Source: an uncultured bacterium
GTDB taxonomy: Bacteria > Planctomycetota > UBA1135 > GCA-002686595
NCBI GenBank assembly: GCA_937910685.1
Contig: CALEMP010000021.1
Location: forward strand, 1 to 53,427
Direction: 5' to 3'
Length of the DNA: 53,427 nt
The position numbers and the translations under genes are program-made. How positions within the stretch are numbered: the first letter of the stretch is position 1; each line of letters begins with the position of its first letter. The notes under the pieces are model-generated. The model had not been told where the DNA came from and searched no databases. It saw only the letters and a program-made list of their open reading frames with translations. This document shows, one piece after another, positions 14,459 through 21,871 of this stretch.

Positions 14459-14746
14459 GTGTCCCGCACCTACAGAAACAAGAAGAGTGTTCCGCACGGT
14501 TGGACCGTTCGGGATGACGGTCGCTTCTACCTCAACGGAAACGACCTCTTCGGAAAAACCCGTCGCATGACGAATCCCTTCTTTCGTTATCCCAAATTCC
14601 GTCGTAGCTGGTACCGCAAAGAGAGCAAGGTGTCCCGCAAGAACTGGCAACGTCGTTACCGTGCGATGACCCAAGCCAGCCTTGCCCATGAGCGCTGGGA
14701 AGACATCCTGCCATTTCTTCGGACAGGTGGATGGCTAACCTGGTGA
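14459..14746 (+). CDS. Basic hypothetical protein, 95 aa
   Basis: The frame also opens at GTG 14447, but that codon lies inside the hairpin. GTG 14459 has AGAGG at a better distance. The product is strongly basic, with clusters of Arg, Lys, Trp and Tyr (RRSWYRKESKVSRKNWQRRY) and an N-terminal part resembling a small nucleic-acid-binding domain (HGWTVRDDGRFYLNG). DNA or RNA binding is likely from charge alone. The family is unknown. Its end overlaps the next gene by 16 bases. Confidence 0.5.
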   Translation: MSRTYRNKKSVPHGWTVRDDGRFYLNGNDLFGKTRRMTNPFFRYPKFRRSWYRKESKVSRKNWQRRYRAMTQASLAHERWEDILPFLRTGGWLTW

Positions 14747-15090
14747 GCCGAGTAGAGATGATAGTGGTGACCTGTCCTACTCATGGAGATGCGGAAGCCT
14801 TCAGAGGGGACATGGATACCAGGCTCTGGTGTATCCGCTGCTTGGAAGACTTCGACCGAAGTTTGATGGGCCTCCTCTGCTACCATTGTGTAGAACCCAT
14901 CGGAGATGACTTCTACATGGTGCATGACGAGGTGTGGGCCAGGGCGGGCTTGCCAGAGTACATGTGTCAGGTGCATCATTATTGTCTTGCAGAGCGACTA
15001 GGTCGTCCTCTACAACGAGAGGACTTTACGGACGCACCCATCAATCGAGATGCATTGAGCGGAGAGAGGAATGTTCTTCTATCACTGTAG
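14731..15090 (+). CDS. Cys/His-rich zinc-binding protein, 119 aa
   Basis: A 119-residue protein with regularly spaced metal ligands: CPTHG (residue 15), WCIRC (34-37), LCYHC (50-53) and a later C-x-V-H-H-x-C with RLGRPLQREDF. The pattern suggests two zinc-ribbon or treble-clef modules. Similar small zinc proteins are common in phages, with no assigned role. ATG 14731 lies within the end of the previous gene. It is the last gene of the rightward run before the structured intergenic region at 15091. Confidence 0.6.
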   Translation: MANLVSRVEMIVVTCPTHGDAEAFRGDMDTRLWCIRCLEDFDRSLMGLLCYHCVEPIGDDFYMVHDEVWARAGLPEYMCQVHHYCLAERLGRPLQREDFTDAPINRDALSGERNVLLSL

Positions 15091-15297
15091 CGATATTAGC
15101 CATATATGTGGCTAATATGACGCTCTGAAAGAGCCTTGCCCCCAAGGCCGGTCAAGCCATAAGAAATCCATGGCCAGGACTGAACGCTCTAGGGGCTCCG
15201 CTTGCGTGAGGTGGGTGTTGGCACCCGGAAACTCGCCCGTTAGGCCCGCTTGGCGTGGATAGGGTGACTTCTGGTGCAGGGGCAAACGCTTTTTCAG
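15091..15297 (+). ncRNA. Structured intergenic RNA candidate
   Basis: No gene fits here. Consecutive perfect hairpins are seen: 15093-15102 with 15109-15118 (10 bp), 15122-15126 with 15130-15134 (5 bp, loop GAA), 15133-15138 with 15143-15148 (6 bp, loop CCCC) and 15213-15217 with 15222-15226 (5 bp, loop TTGG) inside a weaker outer helix. A TTTTT run near 15291-15295 could mark the end of a rightward transcript. I do not recognise the family. Confidence 0.4.
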
Positions 15298-15309
15298 GGC
15301 TTGAAGATT

Positions 15310-15576
15310 TCAGGGGGTGATGTTGACCCCGTTCCCAACCTCGTCAGATTCAGAGCCGATTGCACTCTCGCCAAGTGCAATCGGCTCTTCCTCGATCAGG
15401 GCCAGAAGTTCTTCCACCACGGCATCAAAGAAATCCGCAGCAGAGAGGACGGTGCCAGCATCAACCTGGCACCGTCCTTGGTCATCCGCACTTGTTGCGA
15501 TCCCCCGAAAGAGCACCGCGTACCCTCGCAGATCTGCTGCGCTGCCTGCGAGGTCACGTTTGGTGGGTTTGCTCAT
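15310..15576 (-). CDS. Hypothetical protein, 88 aa
   Basis: Unknown 88-residue protein at the distal end of the leftward operon that starts at 18217. The N-terminus is basic (SKPTKRDLAG), the middle helical and Ala-rich, and the C-terminal third acidic (AVVEELLALIEEEP). A perfect inverted repeat lies inside its 3' part (15353-15387). It starts about nine bases after the end of the preceding gene. The function is not inferable. Confidence 0.6.
   Translation of the reverse strand: MSKPTKRDLAGSAADLRGYAVLFRGIATSADDQGRCQVDAGTVLSAADFFDAVVEELLALIEEEPIALGESAIGSESDEVGNGVNITP
15353..15387. repeat. Perfect 14-bp inverted repeat inside a gene
   Basis: GAGCCGATTGCACT (15353-15366) and AGTGCAATCGGCTC (15374-15387) are exact reverse complements around a 7-base loop. 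The hairpin lies in the coding sequence of the 88-residue protein. Without a T-run it is not a standard terminator. It could be an operator, a processing site or a terminator for the rightward transcript of 15091-15297. Confidence 0.8.
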
Positions 15577-15585
15577 GTGGGGACT

Positions 15586-16068
15586 TTACCGGAGGTCAGG
15601 GCGGCTCTTGCGGTCATCCGTGAACATGACACGACTTGAGCGTTGCTTGAGGTCTACCGCTGCCAGGGCCAGCGAGGCTTGCTCTGGCGTCAGTTCCTCC
15701 AGTCGTTCCATGAAATCCGCCACCGGGTCGATCTGCTCTCGGAACAGGCTGGGGTAGCTCGCTCCCAGGGTGTTCCGAAGTTCCGCCACGTTGATTTCCT
15801 TGCGGAGCATGATGTGGTCGGGTATGCGGTTGATGTGACAAGCGGAGTCCCCGCCCAGGAAGGTCCGATTGGACCCGTTGCTCATGCTTCGCATCCGGGC
15901 TTTGATCAGGTCCATTGCCTGGTTGGAAGCCGAAATCAGATCCCACAGAGCGTGGCCGAGTCGGATGGTTTCCTCGGTGGAAAGGTTGTCGATGTCGGTG
16001 GAGGTGAGGGCTGTGAGGTCTTCACCATCCTCCCGCAGATCCTCGATCAGTGCGTTGATGTTGTCCAT
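15586..16068 (-). CDS. Hypothetical protein, 160 aa
   Basis: I start at ATG 16068, which has GAGGA upstream. Longer versions would overlap the preceding gene. The product is mostly helical and acidic at the N-terminus (INALIEDLREDGEDLTAL), with a helix suited to coiled coil (NQAMDLIKARMRSMSNG). A middle domain contains a His and a Cys, and a helical end follows (LTPEQASLALAAVDLKQR). No family is recognised. It belongs to the leftward operon with the MoxR-like ATPase. Confidence 0.65.
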   Translation of the reverse strand: MDNINALIEDLREDGEDLTALTSTDIDNLSTEETIRLGHALWDLISASNQAMDLIKARMRSMSNGSNRTFLGGDSACHINRIPDHIMLRKEINVAELRNTLGASYPSLFREQIDPVADFMERLEELTPEQASLALAAVDLKQRSSRVMFTDDRKSRPDLR

Positions 16069-16079
16069 GGCGTCGTCCT

Positions 16080-16961
16080 CTAGTTGTGGTTGTGGGGTTG
16101 TCCGCACTCTTTGTGCGCCATGCCGCCCGGATCCTGTCCGACCTTCTCGGCCCACAGTGCTCTGACACCGGGAACGATGTCGTTACCGCAAATGACGCAG
16201 GTCACGTCAGTGCGGTTGAAAAACTCGTCGGCGTCCTTGAAGGCCGCGATCATGGTCGAGGCCACCCCTGCCGTCGAAGTTTGCTCTGCCTTGCTCTGAA
16301 GCACCGTGGGCGGGACTTTGGTGACCTTGGGAGCCAGAGCTTCCTGAATCAAGCGTGCGGCAATGGCGGATGCCCGCGTGGTCAGCGTGTTGTGGCACGG
16401 GTTGCCGAGCGGGCAACCTCCGCAGGTCGGTGCGCTTGCGGACCAGCTGCCGAAGCAGGGGGTCTGGGCGATAGCGAGGCTGCGGATGTACGGGTCAGGG
16501 TGGTAATCCCCGATGGACGCCGTGCTGCGTCCCAGCGCGATGCTCACGCCAACCGTGGGGGCAATCGTGGGGGCCATCGTGGGCGCTACGGTCACCCCGA
16601 AGGTGCTTGCAAGCACCTTCGGGGCCTTCGGTGCAGTCCTTGGCGTGATTCCGAACGTCGCTGCGTGCATGCTGGCTTCGTTCAACCCCTCCTGGGTGAG
16701 TCCCCACTTGCCCCGCTTGCCCCGCTTGCCCTGTCCGTTGTCGGCAGCGTACTTGTAGGCCATCTGGCAGTTGCGGCTGGTCTGCGGCTGCCCGGTTGCC
16801 TTGTTGATGCCCAGGGCGTCCTCGGTGAGGCCCATCAGGGCCAGGGCCTTGTTAACCACTGGTTGGAAGGGTACCGGGTAGTCTGCTCTCCAGTCGCAGG
16901 CGGTGGCGAGCGCCACCATGGTGGCGGGTCTGAAATCGGCGGGGGTCATCTTCGTGGTCAT
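16080..16961 (-). CDS. Hypothetical protein with Cys clusters, 293 aa
   Basis: 293 residues, family not recognised. Residues 1-90 are helical. Residues 100-140 form a low-complexity Val/Ala/Pro/Thr linker (TVAPTMAPTIAPTVG). A Cys cluster follows (PCFGSW, then CGGCPLGNPC, about 174-195). The C-terminal 40 residues hold a treble-clef-like CVICG with a closing His/Cys pair (AHKECGQPH). Two metal sites are likely. Downstream of the MoxR-like ATPase and upstream of two small unknown genes, it may belong to the same complex. Confidence 0.65.
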   Translation of the reverse strand: MTTKMTPADFRPATMVALATACDWRADYPVPFQPVVNKALALMGLTEDALGINKATGQPQTSRNCQMAYKYAADNGQGKRGKRGKWGLTQEGLNEASMHAATFGITPRTAPKAPKVLASTFGVTVAPTMAPTIAPTVGVSIALGRSTASIGDYHPDPYIRSLAIAQTPCFGSWSASAPTCGGCPLGNPCHNTLTTRASAIAARLIQEALAPKVTKVPPTVLQSKAEQTSTAGVASTMIAAFKDADEFFNRTDVTCVICGNDIVPGVRALWAEKVGQDPGGMAHKECGQPHNHN

Positions 16962-16996
16962 GTCGTCCTCCTTGCCCGGTGTCCGGGTCTGGTTGA

Positions 16997-18217
16997 TTAG
17001 CTGAAGTTGGCGAGCGGGTCAGTGCTCTTTCCGATGGGGGTCTGGGTTCCCAGGGTGCCACCCTTGAGGTGAGGGTCCAGGAGTTTCTCGGCAGCGAGCC
17101 GGGTGTCCTTGTCGGGCAAACCCTCCGTCCACACTTTGGCAGCGCTGGCCATAAAGCCTTTGGGAATCGCACGGTCCCCGTTGGCCAGGATCATGTCCTC
17201 TGCGTGCATCAGGATGCTGCAAAGGGCACGGTGCGAAAACTCTGCGTACAGCTCGTCGTTGTTGATCGCGCTCCGCACGCTGCGGGTGATGTTGCCCATG
17301 GTGTCGAACACCCCAGGGCAACGTTCCATGAGGAACGGGAACTTCGCCTGCACAATGGGGCCTTCGTCAGCCCAGTCCATCCAGGGAAACTGCCGCCTTA
17401 CGTCGAAGCGCTCAAGCAGGCTGGCGTCGATGGGGCTGGCACTGGTGCAACGTCCCCGCTCGTCACCGGAACCCGCCGTGTTGGCGGTGCTCACGATCCT
17501 GGTCCCCGGAAGCACCGCGTGCGTTCCGGTCGGTCCCTGCACCCGCTTGGAGATGCTGTCGGTGATGAGGCGCATATACTCGCCTTGTGAACGATCCGCA
17601 CGGTCGAGATCGGACAGGAGGACCATGTAAGGTACACGGCGTCCATTCTCGGTCATGTAGCCGTCCCGGAGCGCTTTGAGCACCGTGCCCTCTTCCCACA
17701 CCGTGCCGTTGGCATCAAAGCCCCGGCTGAAAAACCAGGCTTCCACATCCGAGCCCGGTTGCACCTGTCGGATGATCGCTGGGGTGCGCGTCGCCCAGCT
17801 GAAGTAGTGGAACAGGGCATCCTTGCCGCTGCCGGGAAGGCCCCAGGCATAGATGCTTCGGTGCCGCCACAGCGCGATCAGCATGCTGCTGATCACGGTT
17901 GCCAACGCACCGTGCTTGGGCAGTCGGTATTCCGGCGGGCACGGCAGGCAGGCGTCTTCGGGCACGTCCGCGTTCACGGGAAACGACAAAGGTCCGATCT
18001 CGACGCACAAGGCGTCAGGGCTGGGCGGTGCCGCCCGGCGTCGGTTGGGGGTCTCAGCCGCGAGGCGGTCGAGCAGCGTCTGCGACGCCGTCTCCGCCCC
18101 CGGATGGGTGACGAGGTAGTCGTCCACGCTGAGGCAATGCGCCTCAGCCAGGTGGTCCCCAAGGAAATGTGGAGTCTCGTGGTCACAAATACGACAGGCA
18201 AGCATGTCATCCTCCAT
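16997..18217 (-). CDS. CobS/MoxR-like AAA+ ATPase with N-terminal zinc finger
   Basis: 406 residues. An N-terminal C2H2-like finger is visible (Cys8, Cys11, His22, His27). The AAA+ core has Walker A GLPGSGK (126-132), Walker B around MVLLSDLDRAD (198-208), and a sensor region STANTAGSGD. The layout is that of the CobS/MoxR group, whose members act with VWA-domain partners to remodel or insert metal into protein complexes. A VWA/CobT-like gene starts on the other side of the shared regulatory region (18696), so the two probably work together. Phage copies are often labelled cobaltochelatase, but no cobalamin genes are present here. It starts at ATG 18217. Confidence 0.8.
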   Translation of the reverse strand: MEDDMLACRICDHETPHFLGDHLAEAHCLSVDDYLVTHPGAETASQTLLDRLAAETPNRRRAAPPSPDALCVEIGPLSFPVNADVPEDACLPCPPEYRLPKHGALATVISSMLIALWRHRSIYAWGLPGSGKDALFHYFSWATRTPAIIRQVQPGSDVEAWFFSRGFDANGTVWEEGTVLKALRDGYMTENGRRVPYMVLLSDLDRADRSQGEYMRLITDSISKRVQGPTGTHAVLPGTRIVSTANTAGSGDERGRCTSASPIDASLLERFDVRRQFPWMDWADEGPIVQAKFPFLMERCPGVFDTMGNITRSVRSAINNDELYAEFSHRALCSILMHAEDMILANGDRAIPKGFMASAAKVWTEGLPDKDTRLAAEKLLDPHLKGGTLGTQTPIGKSTDPLANFS

Positions 18218-18256
18218 CCCGCTGTGCGGGTCCGGTTGTTTTCAATCGTTCACCCC

Positions 18257-18285
18257 GTCTACTCCCGAACGGTCGGAAGTGAACT
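18257..18285 (-). promoter_or_regulatory. Leftward AGTTCA-N16-AGTAGAC element 1
   Basis: AGTTCA at 18285-18280, spacer of 16, AGTAGAC at 18263-18257. It is the copy nearest the MoxR-like ATPase start and would leave a leader of about 33 bases. The spacer contains the near-palindrome CCGACCGTTCGG. Confidence 0.8.
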
Positions 18286-18320
18286 GGGAATCGACCGGGT
18301 GCTTCGCTTTGCACCGCTAG

Positions 18321-18349
18321 GTCTACTCCCCAGGGTGGGTTTGTGAACT
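18321..18349 (-). promoter_or_regulatory. Leftward AGTTCA-N16-AGTAGAC element 2
   Basis: AGTTCA at 18349-18344 and AGTAGAC at 18327-18321, 16 bases apart. It is the middle of three leftward copies upstream of the MoxR-like ATPase gene. Confidence 0.75.
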
Positions 18350-18409
18350 GACTTTCCGCAGGGTGTTGCGCTTTACGCTGCGTCCTTTCCGCTACCCTGC
18401 ACCTATCAC

Positions 18410-18438
18410 GTCTACTCCTGTCTGACCTCAAATGAACT
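18410..18438 (-). promoter_or_regulatory. Leftward AGTTCA-N16-AGTAGAC element 3
   Basis: AGTTCA at 18438-18433 and AGTAGAC at 18416-18410. Its flanks (GCAGATAAGC before, GTGATA after) are identical to those of the rightward copy at 18506-18534, so the two form the arms of a large inverted repeat. Confidence 0.75.
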
Positions 18439-18449
18439 GCTTATCTGCA

Positions 18450-18472
18450 AAGAACTTGACGATTTAGTTCTT
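18450..18472. repeat. Central dyad of divergent promoter region
   Basis: AAGAACT (18450-18456) and AGTTCTT (18466-18472) are exact reverse complements around a 9-base loop. The dyad sits between the innermost leftward and rightward promoter-like elements, where an operator or a shared regulator site would be expected. Confidence 0.6.
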
Positions 18473-18505
18473 CGCGGGGGGACGGACACGAAAGAGCAGA
18501 TAAGC

Positions 18506-18534
18506 AGTTCATTTCCCGTTGCACGGGAGTAGAC
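18506..18534 (+). promoter_or_regulatory. Rightward AGTTCA-N16-AGTAGAC element 1
   Basis: AGTTCA at 18506-18511 and AGTAGAC at 18528-18534, spacer 16. The spacer holds the hairpin CCCGT-TGC-ACGGG. It is the mirror partner of 18410-18438. Confidence 0.75.
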
Positions 18535-18571
18535 GTGATAGACAGGCTCCGATAGGAAACGACACAAACCC

Positions 18572-18600
18572 AGTTCACAATCCCCAGGTGGGGAGTAGAC
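18572..18600 (+). promoter_or_regulatory. Rightward AGTTCA-N16-AGTAGAC element 2
   Basis: AGTTCA at 18572-18577 and AGTAGAC at 18594-18600, spacer 16, with CCCC-AGGT-GGGG in the spacer. Confidence 0.75.
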
Positions 18601-18636
18601 GTTGTGAGCAGGATGGTTCGGAACCTGTGGAAAAGC

Positions 18637-18664
18637 AGTTCACTTCCCGCTGTCGGGAGTAGAC
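18637..18664 (+). promoter_or_regulatory. Rightward AGTTCA-N15-AGTAGAC element 3
   Basis: AGTTCA at 18637-18642 and AGTAGAC at 18658-18664. This is the only copy with a 15-base spacer. It is closest to the VWA gene, whose ribosome-binding site GGAGG lies at 18686-18690. Confidence 0.75.
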
Positions 18665-18695
18665 ATACTGCCGGGATACCCGGCTGGAGGACGAT

Positions 18696-21263
18696 GTGAA
18701 CCTGAAACAGACCATGCCTGAAAACCCGACCTGGAGCGGTGCGTCGTATGCCGCGACGCACAAGGCGTCGGTCACGGCCTTGCTGGGGGGCGAGGCACCT
18801 CGCGTGTCTTCGCGAGGGTCTTCGTTTTACAACGTGGACAGGTGGACATCGCGAGTGTTCACCCTTGCAATGTGCAAGTGGGCAGCCGCCAACGCGGGCT
18901 GTATCCCGACGAGGGCAGAGATTTTCGACTGGGTCCGAGAGGCCAACCAGACGGTAGTCAACAATCGCGAGATCGTAATCGCGGCCACCCCGGCACGGGT
19001 GAGTCTGCGCACCGGTCACGCCCTCACAGCAGGGGCCTACCACGAAGCAGCGCACACGCTGTACAGCTGCCGTCGCACACTTGACGTAGACGAGATGGCC
19101 ACCCTGGTCATTCCACGGTGGTCGCTGGTTCCCGACTGGAGTAGCTACTACAAGCTGCTCCAGGAGACCGCCAACATCGCGGAGGACATTCGCATCGAGC
19201 GGCTGCTTCGCAACCAGTTCCCTGGCGTTGAAGACAAGATGCACGAGTTGCAGGACTTCATCCTGCACCTTGAGGCAAAAGGTCTGGAGGGGGCAGGTCG
19301 TCAGCATGGTGGCAAGGCCCCCAAGCGGAGCAGCCTCAGCATCGTGTTGGCCACGTACCGCGACATCGGGCTGGGCTACAACACGGCGCTCCAGCGTGAA
19401 GCGTTGGCGGGCTACCGGAAGCAGGATGCCATGGCGGTGGACTTTGTCCTCAACGGACCTGCCACCGACCTGCTGAGTGCCAACATCGTGCAGCGTCAGG
19501 ACCAGGATCTTGCCTGCTTGCAGGTGGCCCTCGATCTGATCGGCTTGCTTTACAAGCACAGCAACCAGCAGGATCCGGCCAACGACGAGAATGACAAGGA
19601 GCACCAGCCCGGTGGAAAGCACAAGCAGGTCTGCCCCGATTGCAATGCGCCTGCCAGCAAGATGGTGGTACGCCCCAAGAGCGACGGGCACGGTGGGCAC
19701 GTTCGCGGCAAGGGGATCCTGACCTGCTCTGTGTGCGGGTTCCAGCAGGAAGTTGACCTCAGCCCGCCCAAGCAAGGCAAGCCCGCTCCCAGCAAGGGCG
19801 GCGAGAGTCCGCGCTTCGAAGGCTTTGACACCGAGGACGAGGACCAGCAGGACGATGGGTCCGAGGATGGCGGGGAAGGCGACAGCGGGGAAGGCGACAG
19901 CGGGGAAGGCGACGAGGACGGGTCAGGCCAGGGTAGCGCCAGCGGCGACGAGGATGCCTCTGACGGCGACGAGGGCAGCCAGAGCGGTTCCGGGTCGGGC
20001 GATGAGGACGGCGACGACAGCGGGGACGCTGAAGGCACGGACGGACAAGGCCAGAGTGGTAAGGGCAGGCAGGGCACGGACCAGGACGGCGACACGGGGT
20101 CAGAGCAAAACCCGGACGGGTCCAAGGGCACAGGGGGTCACCACCATGACAAGGGTGACGCCCCAGCCTGGGATGATCTGGCCAACGACGTCCTGGCCGC
20201 TGCGAACCAGGACACCGGGCTGCTCGACAACAATCAAGCGCTGGGTCAATCCGTAGCCGAGGACACGGAGCGTGAGCAAGCGCATGAGGGTGGGCTCAAG
20301 ACTGGCGAGCAAGCGTGGCGACCCTACGATCCCAGCCTCGATGAGGTGATCACGGTTGGCCCTTCATCCAAGGGAGCCCAGGCCCAGGATGCCACCAAGG
20401 CCGAACGGCTGTTCGCCAGTGTGCGGGGAGAGGCCTCCTTCCTGCGGGCACGCCTGGGTCGCATCATGCGGGCGATGGAAATGACCAGCGTGTCGCACGG
20501 ATGGCGCAAGGGTCGCCAGTTGTCGGAGCGTTTCCTGACGGACTCCAAGGCTGCGCTCAAGGCGGGTCAACCGCCCAAGCGAGCCTACAAGCAGACGGAC
20601 GAGACCATCGACACAAGTTTCGCGGCCTTCGTCAGCGTGGACGAGTCCAGCAGCATCACCAAAGAACAGCTGCAACTGTTCAGCCAGTGCATGATGGCCA
20701 TCGTGGAACCGCTCGACGCGCTGGGTTGCCCCACGATGGTGGCGGGATGGCGGGATGGACAATACGGTTACGGTCACGGAGCCTACAACCCTGACGCATC
20801 CGTTGCCAAAGAGGACCGAGACGGCTTTCACCGTTACGGGGGAATCGTCCACGACATCTTCAAAGGCTGGCACGAGCCTTTCCGATCCGTGAAGTGGCGC
20901 TTCGCCAACACCCGAAGCACGGGCGGGACGCCGATGTCGGACGGCATCCAATTCGGACTGGATGCCTTGAGCTACCGTAACGAGGCACACCGGGTGCTGT
21001 TTGTAATCACGGACGGTTGCCCCAATGGGGATCACGTTGCAGTCATGCAGCGGCAGCTTCGGCTGGCCAAGGAGACCGGCATTCACGTCATCGGTGTAGG
21101 AATCGGGTCGGGTGCTTCCTACGTGTCAGGAACCTTCCCCGACCACGTCTACAGCGCGACCATGAGCGAGATGCCCGCCCTCCTCATTGGCAAGTTGAAC
21201 GAGCTGGTCGATATGCGGGCCGCAGGGCGGGGCAAGCGCATGCCCAAGGCAGCGAGCCGCTGA
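18696..21263 (+). CDS. CobT-like protein with VWA domain
   Basis: 855 residues from GTG 18696, placed by GGAGG five bases upstream. The N-terminal ~290 residues include a helical region with HEAAHTLYSC, zinc-protease-like in appearance. A Cys pair region (CPDCNAPA, CSVCGF) may bind zinc. Residues about 378-471 are a very acidic Asp/Glu/Gly/Ser repeat, as in CobT. The C-terminal VWA domain has the metal-ion site motif DESSS (Asp649), GTPMSDG and TDGCPNGD. It is the expected partner of the divergently transcribed CobS/MoxR-like ATPase. The likely role is ATP-driven remodelling of a protein target, which is not identified. A long leftward open frame on the opposite strand is an antisense shadow. 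Confidence 0.8.
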   Translation: MNLKQTMPENPTWSGASYAATHKASVTALLGGEAPRVSSRGSSFYNVDRWTSRVFTLAMCKWAAANAGCIPTRAEIFDWVREANQTVVNNREIVIAATPARVSLRTGHALTAGAYHEAAHTLYSCRRTLDVDEMATLVIPRWSLVPDWSSYYKLLQETANIAEDIRIERLLRNQFPGVEDKMHELQDFILHLEAKGLEGAGRQHGGKAPKRSSLSIVLATYRDIGLGYNTALQREALAGYRKQDAMAVDFVLNGPATDLLSANIVQRQDQDLACLQVALDLIGLLYKHSNQQDPANDENDKEHQPGGKHKQVCPDCNAPASKMVVRPKSDGHGGHVRGKGILTCSVCGFQQEVDLSPPKQGKPAPSKGGESPRFEGFDTEDEDQQDDGSEDGGEGDSGEGDSGEGDEDGSGQGSASGDEDASDGDEGSQSGSGSGDEDGDDSGDAEGTDGQGQSGKGRQGTDQDGDTGSEQNPDGSKGTGGHHHDKGDAPAWDDLANDVLAAANQDTGLLDNNQALGQSVAEDTEREQAHEGGLKTGEQAWRPYDPSLDEVITVGPSSKGAQAQDATKAERLFASVRGEASFLRARLGRIMRAMEMTSVSHGWRKGRQLSERFLTDSKAALKAGQPPKRAYKQTDETIDTSFAAFVSVDESSSITKEQLQLFSQCMMAIVEPLDALGCPTMVAGWRDGQYGYGHGAYNPDASVAKEDRDGFHRYGGIVHDIFKGWHEPFRSVKWRFANTRSTGGTPMSDGIQFGLDALSYRNEAHRVLFVITDGCPNGDHVAVMQRQLRLAKETGIHVIGVGIGSGASYVSGTFPDHVYSATMSEMPALLIGKLNELVDMRAAGRGKRMPKAASR

Positions 21264-21799
21264 TGGCTGGTCCAACGACGCTGTGGACAGACGAGCAAGG
21301 GTTTCGCAATCCGTTCGCGTTCCCTCGGAACGCGGTCATTTATCCCACTCGACCTTTGGCGATGGTGGTTCAAGGCAATGGGTTTTTCCCTGTGGACATG
21401 ATCCGGTATGACTGTGGGCGAGTGCGCACCCCACTGCCAGATCCAAACGAGTTTCAGGTGAAGCCCTTCCGTGTGTTGATTGAGCTTTTCCGTCCACCGA
21501 CGGAAGCACGCTGGGAAAGCTTTGGGTGGAAGGTCGTCAACCCCAAAGTGAACCTGTCAGCTTATGTTCGGGATGACCTCAACGCACGGGCTAGCCGGGT
21601 GGGGTCAGTTGGTCTGCCCTGCCCGCAGTGTTATGCCACAGACTCACTCGTTGCCTTGAGCCGCATCAAGGGCCACGCGCTTTGTCTCTCCTGCTGGGAC
21701 ATGGAAAGCCTGCTCACCTACTACCCCCTGGCGTACAACACCATGCGCCACGCGATCTGGCACGGTGAGTACATCTACAATGGTTCGGATTTCCCCTAA
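21263..21799 (+). CDS. Hypothetical zinc-ribbon protein, 178 aa
   Basis: ATG 21263 overlaps the stop of the VWA gene (TGATG), which is preferred to an upstream start inside that gene. The first 120 residues look beta-rich (AMVVQGNGFFPVDMIRYD, FRVLIELFRPP). Then comes a four-Cys ribbon, CPQCYATD and LCLSC (about 119-146), and a short helical tail with aromatic residues. No family is recognised. It shares its operon with the CobT-like gene and may be part of the same system. Confidence 0.65.
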   Translation: MAGPTTLWTDEQGFRNPFAFPRNAVIYPTRPLAMVVQGNGFFPVDMIRYDCGRVRTPLPDPNEFQVKPFRVLIELFRPPTEARWESFGWKVVNPKVNLSAYVRDDLNARASRVGSVGLPCPQCYATDSLVALSRIKGHALCLSCWDMESLLTYYPLAYNTMRHAIWHGEYIYNGSDFP

Positions 21800-21834
21800 C
21801 CAGGGGCCGAAGAATAGCGCCCTTGCGTTTGCCC

Positions 21835-21863
21835 AGTTCACTTTGGGGTTCTTCGGAGTAGAC
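21835..21863 (+). promoter_or_regulatory. Rightward AGTTCA-N16-AGTAGAC element
   Basis: AGTTCA at 21835-21840, a 16-base spacer, AGTAGAC at 21857-21863. ATG 21872 lies eight bases downstream, so the leader would be very short, as at 6576. It is the rightmost copy seen in the window. Confidence 0.8.
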
Positions 21864-21871
21864 GAGGTGCC

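Noticed and set aside
18441..19775. 444-residue leftward open frame opposite the VWA gene
   Set aside because: It is antisense to the VWA/CobT-like gene, whose motifs are clear. It also covers the divergent promoter elements and has no start signal.
16997..21263. True cobaltochelatase subunits
   Set aside because: No CobN-like gene or other cobalamin gene is present. The pair fits the broader MoxR-VWA class.
4257..21863. ECF-type sigma promoters (GAAC then GTC)
   Set aside because: The GAAC and GTCTAC words occur on the strand opposite to the genes and in reversed order. The motif that fits gene direction is AGTTCA then AGTAGAC.
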